A stretch of DNA of 64,000 nucleotides, taken from NCBI GenBank assembly GCA_021613535.1, contig CP075493.1, positions 5,766,001-5,830,000 of the forward strand, in the 5' to 3' direction. Positions 16,275-29,234 of the stretch are shown one piece after another. The stretch's first letter is position 1. Every line of letters begins with the position of its first letter. Position numbers and translations under genes: made by a program. The notes beneath the pieces are model-generated. The model had not been told where the DNA came from. It saw only the letters and a list, made by a program, of their open reading frames with translations, and searched no databases. Source of the stretch: Adineta vaga (lineage: Eukaryota; Rotifera).

Positions 16275-16514
16275 AACAATAAATACCAATTTCTTTATGA
16301 TCATTTATGTACATGTTTATTAACTCAAGTTTTTTTTCTTCTTCTTCTAGATTTAAATATTTATCTCTTTTTATCAACGAGATATCAAGTATGAGAGAAA
16401 AACGAATCTTTCTCTAAATATATATATACATATATATATAAATACGTATATATTTATTTTATTTGATCAACATCAATTAATTAAAATAGAATATCGAAAC
16501 ATAGAATTATCAAT
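16275..16514. promoter_or_regulatory. Short MED8-GSK3 spacer with polyadenylation signal
   Basis: The 240-bp gap holds an AATAAA at 16278-16283, a polypyrimidine run near 16330-16350, a TA-rich stretch at 16419-16452 and an acceptor-like AAAATAG about 25 nt before the GSK3 start. This arrangement (processing signal, polypyrimidine, acceptor) would suit polycistronic processing, but a short independent promoter is equally possible. Confidence 0.4.
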
Positions 16515-18502
<1,988 letters not shown>

Positions 18503-20378
18503 ACCTTCGATCTTATTTCCCTTACTCCTTCTTTCTCTCGTTCTCTCTCTCTCTTTTACTTTTCATTATTGTCGTATAAACGTGTGTGCGTCTGTGTATC
18601 AGTGGCTTCTTTTAATTCTTCATTTTGATTGACAAAAATACAACATCATCAATTCCGATCAAACTCAACTGCTGCTCTAATTTTAATCATACTTTAACAA
18701 AATAACAACAACGATAACAACAATTCAATACGTGATGAGAATAATCACCACTCAGCTTTAGTATGCATCTTCACCGTCGCATCTTTATTTCTTTCTTCTT
18801 TTTTTTTCGTTTTTCAACGTGCTTTTGTACACTATTCTCTTCTTTCTCTTTTCTATCCTTATCTCTTCAAACCTAAAACTATCCTTGTGTGTGCGTGCGT
18901 GTTTCTCTCTCTCTCTCTATATATTTTTTCTCACATTCATGTTGCTGTTCTGCGTGCGTGCGCGTGTGAGTGTTCAGTTACCATCTGCAAAAACAATAAC
19001 AACAGCTTCATTCTGATGTTAATACATACATGCACATTCATTACACTCTTTTTGATCCTCCACTTCGTCTTTTTTTCTCAACTTCCTTCATTCTTTCTTT
19101 ATCTTCATTTTGCTGTCATTCGCTTCTTTTTCTCTCTTTTTTTTCAGCCCATATACATTATAAAGAAAAGTCTGCAGCAAAAATAATGAACGAAACTGAA
19201 AAAAAAACTTACAACCACCAAAATATATTATCTATAATGACTTTGAATTTTGAATTATTTCATGTATACATCTATGTCTAGAAATAGAATTTCGGTACAT
19301 ATCGGAAAAAAAACAATCGTCGTTTATCTTCGACTAGAAGGAAAGATTCACTTTTCAATTCAGTTGATTAGTATTTAAACGCAACAGAAACCGGAATTAA
19401 GCTCACCTATAATCTACTATATACAGGAATACATTACATGTAACCAGGTAAAACTATACGAAGCACTTAATTATATATGAACTTGAACTTCTCTATACAT
19501 TCTGATTACTTATAATGACGAGTATTCAGTGTGAAGAATTGATCACGTGTACGAATTCTAAAAGACCTTTCTATGGATAGTCATTGGGGTTTAATTTGTG
19601 TTGAATTTTCAAATATAAGAAAAAATTTCATTTTATATTTTATCAAATGAGAGACATCTTTCGAACTAGTGTGATCATATGTGTGTGTAAAAAAATAAGA
19701 ACGACGATATATTCACTATTGGTGAAAACCAATAGAGATGGAAGTCGTACTTGTCATCAATCAATTTTTATTTATTTATCGAATCCTTTTCTTTCTATTC
19801 AAAGTAAACAATAGATTCAATCGTGTCGAATGATCAGTTTCTGCCTATAATATCCAGATGGTTCACGATATTACGACTGTAGAAGATGAAATTCAAGGGT
19901 AGATTTTATCGATGTTCGTTTCCAAAATAATCCTTTTCTATTTATACTGAATTTACCCTATTGCGTGTTGTAAGTATCGTGACCATACTTTTTCTCCGTA
20001 CTAATAACTGGAATATCTGTTTTGCAAGCGTATACAAAATAATAACATCTTGTTGAAAATCTAGACGGAAGCAGAAGGTTATTAAACATCGATCGAATGT
20101 CATCCGGAAGCTTTGTGATATTCTAAAGATAGTTTATCCATACGTCGATGAAAGAATATTAAACTTCCATATCTTTGAATTTTAATATTTATTCGAATTG
20201 TTTATTGGGTCGACATGAAAATAATAGTAGGATCGAATCTACTCCATGTCTGTGCGTCAAGAGGATGAACATAAATCTCTACCATCTTTCGTCTGATTCA
20301 TCTTTGCTGTATATCTATAGTTCTGATTGACGTTTTAAATTTCTATTAAAACAATTCTTGTTTTTAAGATTTACAAAA
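18503..20378. other. GSK3 3' UTR and intergenic DNA
   Basis: The first 700 bp are strongly pyrimidine-rich, with CTCT runs, and GTGTGCGTGCG tracts near 18580, 18890 and 18950; this probably is GSK3 3' UTR or low-complexity spacer. Overlapping short frames at 18819-19281 in several phases reflect that composition. From about 19300 to 20378 it is ordinary AT-rich DNA with no gene I can support. Confidence 0.45.
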
Positions 20379-22053
20379 ATGAATTTGTCGAAACATGTTA
20401 TCAATTGTTTGATTGTACTCATTCTTATTGATTCATATCACCATCGAGTCAACTCTCTTGAAAATGGTCTTCTACGACAGCCACCAATGGTAAATTGAAT
20501 ATCATAATTTTTAGAAAAATAGAGAAAACGTGTTCATTGATATCTAGGGTTGGTTAACTTGGCAACGATTTCGTTGTGTTATTGATTGTCATCAAAATCC
20601 GGATTCATGTATTAGGTATAATCATAAGGATTTCCGAAATGATCGTATGAATGAAAAGAATACTTACCATATTTTTAGTGAAAAATTAATTCGAACACAA
20701 GCACAATTACTTGTTGATGGTGGTTATTTAGCTGCCGGCTATGAATATATTATTATTGATGATTGTTGGTTGAATAATACACGAGCAGTAGTAAGTTGTA
20801 ATATCAAAACAAAACAAACATATGTATATACATATTATAGGATGGTTCATTACAACCAGATTATGATCGTTTTCCAAATGGTATTCAAGCATTGTCTGAC
20901 TATGTACATTCATTAGGATTAAAATTCGGTATTTATGAAGATTATGGTACAGAAACATGTGCTGGATATCCTGGTGTTTTAGGACATTTAGAACAAGATG
21001 CGCAAAGTATTATAAAACAAAACAAAAAGATTTTATTAGCAGTCTTATTTATATATTCTAGCATTTGCGTCATGGAAAGTTGATTATTTGAAATTAGATG
21101 GATGTAATGCTGATATAAAAGATTATGATACTGGTTATCCATCCATGGGAAAAGCATTGAATGCAACTGGAGTTCCGATAGCATATTCATGTTCTTGGCC
21201 AGCTTATCAAGAATATTCTAAAATGAAACCAAATTATTCTGCTATTGCTCAGACATGTAATTTATGGCGTAATTGGGGTGATATTGATGATTCATGGGAT
21301 AGTGTTTATTCAATTATACAATGGTTCGGAGATAATCAAGATCGTTTAGCACCATTTCATGGTCCTGGTCATTGGAATGATCCTGATATGGTAAAAGAAA
21401 TGTTTCAGCTATTGATGACGATTTATTTGAAAGTATATTGTTTTTAGATAGTTGTGGGTAATTACGGTTTAAGTCCAAGTCAATCACGTGCACAGATGGC
21501 ACTTTGGTCAATTATGGCCGCACCTTTGATACTATCAGTTGATTTAAGAACAATCAGTGATTGGGCACGTGATATTATTCTCAATAAAAATCTAATTGCT
21601 ATCAATCAAGATCCACTTGGAGCTATGGGTCGACGTATTCTTAAAGTAATTATTTCATTCTAATCAAAATCTTCATCATACAAATTTCAATACATTTTAT
21701 TGTCTAGTTAGATGGTAATGTAGAAGTATGGAGTAAATTATTGAAAGATGATCGTACAGCAGTAAGATTCTATTGAGACAAAATATGTATATCTAATTCT
21801 CATTGATATTGATTTTTAGTTTGTTGCACTTTATCCTGAACCATATGGAACACCGATCCGTATGAGTATTCTTCTCAGTGATCTTGGTTTAGGTCGTTTT
21901 GAGGAGTATGATTTTTACGAAACATTCCATGGTGAATTTCTTGGTAAATATCATAAAACGGATCGATATAATTTTACAATCAATCCATCCGGTGATGTCC
22001 ATGCATTTTATGTTGAATCGGGACTGATGAAATCGCACAAGATTCAATCGTGA
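20379..22053 (+). CDS. NAGA: GH27 lysosomal glycosidase, alpha-N-acetylgalactosaminidase-like
   Basis: Eight exons: 20379-20489, 20548-20615, 20679-20790, 20841-21006, 21062-21390, 21448-21645, 21708-21761, 21820-22053; 423 residues. GH27 enzymes remove terminal alpha-linked GalNAc or galactose from glycoproteins and glycolipids. A hydrophobic signal peptide covers about residues 1-26. The catalytic (beta/alpha)8 domain has [25 protein letters not shown], the nucleophile aspartate in YLKLDGC, the acid/base aspartate in NWGDIDDSW, the CSWPAYQ segment, [10 protein letters not shown] and INQDPLG. The CSWPAY form, with a small residue where alpha-galactosidase A has a glutamate, favours the N-acetylgalactosaminidase specificity, but an ancestral dual enzyme is possible. 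The C-terminal beta domain is present but divergent. N-glycosylation sequons such as NAT and NYS fit the lysosomal route. Confidence 0.93.
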
Positions 22054-22775
22054 ACTTTCATTTAAACTGAATATTCATTTTTTCTATATTTATAATCACT
22101 CATCTCTCTTTTATGTTTGTGTTCATTTCTTTATACTTGGTAATCTTTGTCTTATATATATATATATTCATGCTCAAATATGGTGAAACTACTTTTATGA
22201 TAAAACAATAAAGTTTATTTAACAACCGAACAATTTGTCAAGAAAACGTTTCCATTCTATTGTCTGAAAATGTGTTGTCGTCACTAAATAGATTTGATTA
22301 TCATAATTGTCTACAACAAAATCATATTTTTCATGCGTGATAATGTAAAAAGTTTTGCAAGTATCTACTCACCATCTGTTAGCAATATACTCTTACATAT
22401 CTCGATCGTACGTTGTTATTGAATAAGAATTAATTATTTCATCAATAAAAACAGTTTTCTCAAAGATAATTGTTTGTAAATAAGATAGAATATGTCATAA
22501 TACAACATCCATAAAAATAGATCAAAAGGTCTTGAAGCATATGAATTATAAGCATAGAAAATGAGTTACATTAAGCATGAAAAACAAGCAAAGTATACGA
22601 TCTTTCTAATGTTCTATCTGACCAGAACATTGTAAACAATATTATTGATTACATATTGTTATTTTCAGGTACAATACGTCGTCCATTACTTCCTCCGTTA
22701 TGTAAATTAGCTCTTTGATGTTGTGGATGTTGCATAGATGAAACATTTTCACTATTCGTTCGAGTCACAGTGCCA
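22054..22775. other. Convergent spacer between NAGA and the lipid phosphatase
   Basis: About 720 bp between two gene 3' ends. It holds a TA run near 22157-22168 and the two-sided polyadenylation element at 22207-22219. On the minus strand the part 22649-22775 looks like coding sequence in a frame different from the phosphatase frame (see finding on its frameshift). Confidence 0.5.
22207..22219. promoter_or_regulatory. Overlapping polyadenylation signals on both strands
   Basis: AATAAA for the NAGA gene (22207-22212) is followed after one base by TTTATT (22214-22219), which is AATAAA on the other strand. It is the only such hexamer I found on the minus strand between here and the end of the convergent lipid phosphatase gene, so it may serve both genes. 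Confidence 0.45.
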
Positions 22776-25700
22776 TTACGAGCACGTCATTGTTGGTGAA
22801 TGATTTTGATGATTTATAGTTTCTAATTGTATATGATCATTTGAACGTAAAGCACCACTTTGTTTTGTTTCAACTCCAGGAACTTGAATACGTTCTTCTT
22901 TCGGTAAACGATCTTTTTTTGTTTCTTCTTCCGTTTCACAATATACACTAAAACTCCATAGATATGTTCCAACACGAACTGCCTAGATGATTAAATAATA
23001 ACACATCATTTAATAGTTCAAGTCTCGTATATGTTTCGATTTTACTTACAGCAAAGACAGCAATACAAAATCCAATGATTGCTCCACCGATAACATCTGT
23101 TGCATGATGTTTAAAATCAGTTACACGCGATAAACAAGTAAAGAAAGCAACAGCAATACATAAACATTGAAGAAATGGTTTGAGAAATTGTAAATTAGGA
23201 CAAACAAGACGTGCTTCGAAATAAACCTATGAGAAAAAGAAAGTATGCGATTAGTTTAGTTTGATAGGACTAAACTTACGAAGAGAAAAACGAATGCATA
23301 TGTTGAATAACTTGAATGACCTGATGGAAATGACAGCTTTGCTTCTTGAAGTTCACTTTCCGATGCTGTTGTATTACAATGATGATCAAGAATATATCTA
23401 ATAGATAAATACATACATCTCTTTTTCTACAAAGTCATTCTAATAAGAAAATTTACTGAGAAATCTGTATAACACCACTGCCTGTTGATACACTTTTTGT
23501 ACATTGAATATTCATCCAAATTGGATTGCAAATACTTATATAATATGGTCTTAATCGACCAATCGTACCTATACGAATGTTCTATGTTAACAACAATAGA
23601 TTTGATATTTTATTAAACTCTTACGTTTGCCAACTTCTGTAATTAAAAAACAGATTGCAATACCAAGAAGAAATAAAAATGTTGATTGAAGAATTGTTTT
23701 AATATAATCCACTTGTCGTTGTCTCAAACTATTTCTACTTGGTCCCCGGCCACAATGAAACGGACGAACAACCCATATTTCCACAATACAAAACTATACA
23801 GAAAACAGAAAAACACAACGTATTTTCATTTTTCTATTCGAAAGAAAGTAAAGTACAAAAAAAGTTCATCAATGCTATAATATGAACATATCCATAGTAA
23901 GACAAGCTTTTTCTAATTGATACTAACATACTGACTAATACTTTTGTTACATAATGAAATACTTACAATAACAACCGGTCCGATTCCTCCATACACACCC
24001 AATAACCACATTGGAATAGTATCGTGTTTAAACGGATATTGAATCGATGTATCGTCACAATAAAATCCACGTTGTACTGGTTTAATTAATAAATATACCA
24101 ATCCGAAAACGAGACATGCTATACGGCAAAAAAAAGAAGAAAAGAATGTTTTGGATGATCAATTATGGACATACTTGCTGCAATTGCCAAAAAATCGAAT
24201 AGATTATTTAATAAAGCTCGTCGTTTGGGTTTTTTAGGTTGACTACCATGTTCGACGTCTTGATTGACATTTTTATCACCACCTAATTTATCCATAATAA
24301 ATTCTACTTCACTTGTCGGGGTTGATGCTGAAAGAAAAGAATTTTATTGTAAATTGAAACCTTCACTAGAAAAAAACATGAGAGAATGCTGTTTTTTAGT
24401 TTTTGTTTTAAAAAAAAGAAAAATTTTAAAGGAAAAAAGACTACTTGAGCATTTTTAATAGTTTTTTTCTCATAAATGTTTGTACTAAAGAAAATTAGAA
24501 CAAGAAAACAATGACGTCTTTTTTTTTACAGTGCTTCGCCTTCAGGAAATGTAAACTAGTCGTCTGTAATCATTGTTATTTCTTTTCTTTCTTCATATTT
24601 GATTATATCACTAAGTAACAATGATATTTCAAAATATCATTCGACAACTACGAGACAAACCTGAATAAGGCATTAAAATCGATTAATTCATACCAATTTT
24701 CACAAACGTTTCGTTTTTATTTGAAAAATTCTTTTATTTTGATAAACTGATAAGTAAAAATGATGTTTTTTTGGGTTGGTTGCTATCTAACTATTTATTT
24801 ATCTCCTTCTATACTTGTTTTTATCGTCATCTGAGTATATGAATAAGAAAGATGACTTTTTTTGTATCAAGCTGGATTACCTGATGAAGATCGAATAACT
24901 TACGAAAGAAAAAAATGAATTGTCAGGTGTTTTTTTCTAATACGTTTTTTTATTATACATATTCAATGATAACATGGAGAGAGAGAAAAAAAGGGTGAAT
25001 AATATGTAGGTAAAGAGTGACGTAAAACAGCAGAAGAGGTAAAGTATAGTTCGACGAGAACTATTAATCATCTCTTACTTACCAGCATTTCGTGATCGGG
25101 AAATGATCTGTTGTTGTGGTGGTGGTCGTTGGTCATTATCGTAATAGAATGCATTCGGTTTTTCATAGATATTTCCAGATCGATTTTGTCTTGGATAATT
25201 AAAATTAGATGTCAATGGGGGTGTTAATGGTTGAAATGTATCATATAACGGATTATATTCTGCTGTACCACGTTTTCGTGATGGATATCTTTCGAGAATA
25301 TATCGTTTATTTGTAGCTGAAGAAAGAAAAAAATCAGATCCATAATAATGACGATTCTCCGGGATGGAGAAGATCATGTTTTGTGTGTCAAAATGAAAAT
25401 GAAAGAGATAAAATGTAATGAATTTATAAATATAATTAAAATTCGAATATCATTGACATCTACTCACCATCAGAGGATTCATTCGATGGTGAAATCATAT
25501 AAATAATAGGTTTCATTTCGTCTGTTAGACTAATGTCATTCAATGTAACTCGATTAGTTTTATAATTTCAACGATTGCAATTCAAACCACCTACTTATTT
25601 GACATTTTATAACGGTTTTATTCATCTAGTCTTCTTTTTTTCTTCTTCTTCTTCTTCGTATGTCTCCATTCAATATGGTTCGTGTATTACAATCATAAAA

Positions 25701-26745
25701 GTTGGTGTCATCGGTTCCTTTTTTTTCTCTTCTTCTTCTTCTTCATCAGATCTTAAAGACTATTCAGAATGCAAATACCATCTCGAATTTCTCCTATCTT
25801 GAGTAAATAAAACAAATGATGTTGTGATACTAATGACACACTAATCATCGATTTGTTGTTTCTATGCAGATATATTCTCAATACACTTCTCACATACACA
25901 CAGATATGCTGGAAATTTCGAAAAAAGTGTAATCATTTTACTATAAGAATTATCTTTCTTTCAACTACTGATGTATATAACAATGCATACTGAATGAGTA
26001 GAGAGTACCTTCAACATCTTTATGAGAGCATTATCTTCTATGTTTCAAGGGTAAAGATTAGACAAAATTTGTTGGCTAAGATGAATAATGATGTACGCGT
26101 GTGTGTGATTTGATTGACATTGATGTATTTTATTAAATGCAACTACTCTGTCGATTTGAATCACTTGAACAAACATCAAGAGATTTGATTATATATGCTT
26201 GTATGTCTAATTCAAAGTCCTCAAAAAGAAATGATTGTAAAGACAAGTATTTTGTATAAACAATCAAGAAAAAGTAAATATTCGAGGAATAAAACGAAGG
26301 TGAAAGATTTCTTAAAAGTCTACAATCAAATTTTAACTAAGAATATCTTTATCAGACGATTTTTTGATACGCTTTAAAAAAAACTAGAACATGAATAAAT
26401 ATTCGCATACCTTCATCGAGTAATAACTCCATATTCAATCGGTTTGACAAATGTGTCGATAATGATGATCAACATCAATTCTTCTATCTTTCTTTTTTTT
26501 TCATTCTCTTTCTCCTTCTCTTTCTGCATGTATACAGACAAAAGAATAAATCAATTGCGATTAAATACTAGTTTACGAAAGTACATAGACAAATGAGTAT
26601 TCAACCATAATATAAATGATCACTATAGGTTATTGTTCTATCTTCTGATATATAATTTACCTGGTAATTGTCGTGTATGTTCTCGATCATAATTCGTTTC
26701 ACTAATAAATAATAATGGACGATCCGTTGGTTGTCGATCAGACAT
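22776..26745 (-). CDS. PLPP: Phospholipid phosphatase (lipid phosphate phosphatase, PAP2 family)
   Basis: Exons in transcript order for the longest-spanning form: 26745-26661, 24327-24175, 24118-23967, 23793-23625, 23568-23457, 23397-23280, 23226-23050, 22982-22776; 390 residues. These six-pass membrane enzymes dephosphorylate phosphatidate, lysophosphatidate, ceramide-1-phosphate and sphingosine-1-phosphate, with the active site facing outside or the lumen. All three PAP2 signature blocks are visible: KRTIGRLRP (block 1), KLSFPSGHSS (block 2) and SRVTDFKHHATDVIGG (block 3), each with its key basic, histidine and arginine residues. The QRGFYCDD.SIQYPFK loop is typical of LPP1-3/wunen. Four candidate first exons, all ending in phase 1, can feed the common second exon. 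The stop at 22776-22778 may result from a frameshift. Confidence 0.92.
25083..25377 (-). CDS. Candidate alternative first exon D of the lipid phosphatase
   Basis: A 295-nt open segment from ATG to a consensus GTAAGT donor encodes 98 residues plus one base, phase 1. It is tyrosine-, arginine- and proline-rich and polar, with no membrane segment, so it would give a long cytosolic N-terminal extension. It is the best supported alternative because of its length without a stop and its perfect donor. Confidence 0.65.
25468..25516 (-). CDS. Candidate alternative first exon C of the lipid phosphatase
   Basis: A 49-nt segment from ATG to a strong GTGAGT donor encodes 16 residues (beginning MKPIIYMISP) plus one base. 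It joins in phase to the common exon at 24327. Confidence 0.55.
26411..26432 (-). CDS. Candidate alternative first exon B of the lipid phosphatase
   Basis: A 22-nt segment starting ATG and ending at a GTATGC donor encodes MELLLDE plus one base. Phase 1 matches the acceptor at 24327, giving a very short N-terminus. Short, so the least certain of the four. Confidence 0.4.
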
Positions 26746-27040
26746 TACAAATCAAGAATGAATAAATTTAGATGTACGATTTTCGTTGATTAATAAAAAA
26801 AGGACTTTTTTCGATTCAAGGTATCTTCACCTTTTTTTCATCCTTCCTTTGCTTTGCTTTCTTTGCTTTACTCTGCGTGGGCGGCTTTTTTGCATTCTGT
26901 TCTGTTTTTTTTCAGTGGTTTGTACTTGCACAACAGATTTGCAAGAACATGTTGCTGTTAGTTTTAAAAAAAAGTATATATACGCTTGTGAAGAATAGCT
27001 TTTCTCATACAAAATATTAATTTGAACAATATTATTCATC
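26746..27040. promoter_or_regulatory. Shared divergent promoter region, phosphatase and ligase
   Basis: Only 295 bp separate the start codons of the head-to-head lipid phosphatase (minus) and DNA ligase (plus) genes. It is T-rich on the plus strand, with repeated CTTTGCTTT elements near 26850-26875. A bidirectional promoter is likely; no TATA element was identified with confidence. Confidence 0.5.
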
Positions 27041-28788
27041 ATGTGTAGTGAAGCTGCTAAAGTTCTTCTTGCTGAAACATGGTCAGAAGATATTGATCCG
27101 ACAGGATGGTGGATGAGTGAAAAACTCGATGGTGTTCGGTATGAGATTTATTTGGAAAGAAAGAAAGCAATGCTTTGATTTTTGTTTTTCTTTTATAGAG
27201 CATACTGGAATGGAAAAAATTTTTATTCAAGACAAGGAAATCTTTTTCATGCACCTGATTTTTTCAAGGCTGCACTACCTAAAGTTCCACTCGATGGTGA
27301 AATATGGTAAAGTTGTTTTTCTTTTTTTCTTCTCCTGTAGTTATATATTTACCATTTCCTTTGCTTTCAGGTGTGGCCGGGGTTTATTTCAAAAATGTGT
27401 TAGTATTGTCAAAAAACAAGCAAATAAAGTGGTGCCTCAAGATTATAAACTACTGACGTATCTAATTTTTGACGCACCAACTCAAGGAGGAAAATATGAA
27501 GATCGTGTCAAATGGTTACAAGCAAATATTCCACAAGATGATGATAACTGTTATGCTACAGTTGTTGGTATTAAAAAATGCGAAGGTTTAGCACAATTAA
27601 AACAATATTTAGCTGATGTGAACAAAGCTGGTGGAGAAGGTATTATGCTTCGTAAACCAGGTAGTCTTTATGAACATAAACGTTCAACTACTTTACTGAA
27701 AGTAAAAACGTTTTATGACGAAGGTAAATAGAAGATAATACGAAAGAAACAATGAGTTTTTTTCTCTCTATTGTACTTTTATAGAAGCTCATGTCATTGG
27801 TCATAAACCGAGTAAAAGCTTAATTGGTATGACTGGTGCTCTTGAATGTGAATTACCGAATGGAAAACGATTTGATGTTGGTAGTGGACTTACTATGGAT
27901 CAACGACGAAAACCACCAAAAATCGGTTCAGTCATTACATTTAAATTTCAAGAATTATCCAATAGTGGTAGCCCACGATTTCCGACATTTCTTCGTGTTC
28001 GTACTGATCTGACATGGAATGATGTTCTTGAAGCAGCTAAAACAAAAAAACCTGTCAGTGTCATACAGAAAGTGGTTCCATCGGCAAAATTATCTAAACA
28101 ACATTCAATATTATTTTCTGTTATTCCATCACGTGATGCCAAAACCGATAAGAAAATCGTCACATCCGATGACGAAGATGAAGATGCACCATCTACATCT
28201 ACATCCACATCGACAAAGACGAATGATTCTCGACCGATGTGTAAATTTGGTGCAAAATGTTATCGAACAAATCCTGATCATCTAAAACAATATCAACATT
28301 CGTCATCCAGTACGAAACCTGCCAAAACTACGGAAGCTGAATCGACCAATAAAACTGCTAAAACTGCAGAAGCAGAATCTACAACCAAACCGCCCTGCAC
28401 ATTTGGTGCGAAATGTTATCGTACAAGTTCCATTCATTTAGCTACTTATTCTCATCCATCTAAAAATGGAACAAAGGAAGCGAGTGAAGAAGATATACTT
28501 GATACTCGTGAATTAGTTGAAGCTGAAGAACCTGCTTCACCAACCACAACTGATAATTTATTAGTCAAAGATAAAAATAAAGGCCTGACATTCGACGATG
28601 ATGATGATGAAAGTAATGATCAAGAAATGGTTAGTCGTTCTAAAAAAGATTGGACCAATCTTGAAAATAAATGCAAAGAACAAAGCAAACGTTTAGCATA
28701 TCTTGAAGAAATGTTTAAAACGACAAAACGATCGAATTCAACAACTGATAATAATGAAGAAAGCAACAAACGTATGAAAACAGATTGA
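27041..28788 (+). CDS. LigE/LigK-type ATP-dependent DNA ligase with two PBZ zinc fingers
   Basis: Four exons: 27041-27138, 27199-27306, 27371-27723, 27785-28788; 520 residues. It seals nicks using ATP. The nucleotidyltransferase motif I is SEKLDGVRAYW, with the adenylated lysine K28; PLDGEIWCGRG, GGEGIMLR and TLLKVK give the later motifs, and an OB-fold with GSGLTMDQRR and FPTFLRVR follows. This compact domain pair resembles bacterial LigE and kinetoplastid LigK, not animal LIG1/3/4. After a serine/threonine-rich linker come two C..FG..CYR......H....Y.H units (about residues 305-327 and 357-379), matching the PAR-binding zinc finger (PBZ) of APLF and CHFR. An acidic patch, a short helical segment and a basic KRMKTD end follow. 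No signal peptide, so a nuclear repair role is likely. A horizontally acquired LigE-type ligase has been reported in bdelloids. Confidence 0.88.
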
Positions 28789-29234
28789 AACATTTTTTGT
28801 TTGTTGTATTTAATTACTCAACTAGTACATATTATCTTATTTTCGTTGTATTGTAATTTTGTTTTTTGAAAAAAAGAAAAGAAATCAATCTCATTATTTG
28901 AGATACATATAGACAAACAAAGAAATAATAATAATAATCATAGTAATAATTTAGAAGACAACAGATACATAAAAATAAAATAGAAAGAAATACATTTCGT
29001 TTATTTTCCTTTCTATCAGACAATGATTGTCATTAGAGAGAAAAATGTCTTATTTACACACAGGGATTCTCGCAAGACAGGTGACTAGAGTGCATAGATA
29101 TATGGCATATTTATGTGCGGTATGTATTCAAAGATGAGAAGATAAAAGAGAGAGAGAGAGAAGAAAGAAAGAAAGAAAGAAAAAAAAAGAAAACAGCAAC
29201 ACAGGGATATTGGCAAGCGTTGTCACATTCACTG
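28789..29234. other. Convergent spacer between ligase and Kv channel
   Basis: About 446 bp. AATAAA on the plus strand lies at 28974-28979 and TTTATT (minus-strand signal) at 29000-29005, so the two transcripts probably end within 30 bp of each other or overlap. A purine-rich GAGA/GAAA repeat occupies about 29150-29190. Confidence 0.5.
29150..29190 (+). repeat. GA/GAAA purine repeat
   Basis: A run of GAGAGAG followed by GAAAGAAAGAAAG in the spacer after the Kv channel stop codon. Simple-sequence repeat. Confidence 0.8.

Noticed and set aside
18819-19281. Overlapping frames after GSK3
   Set aside because: Pyrimidine-rich low complexity in several phases at once; no domain or conserved feature.
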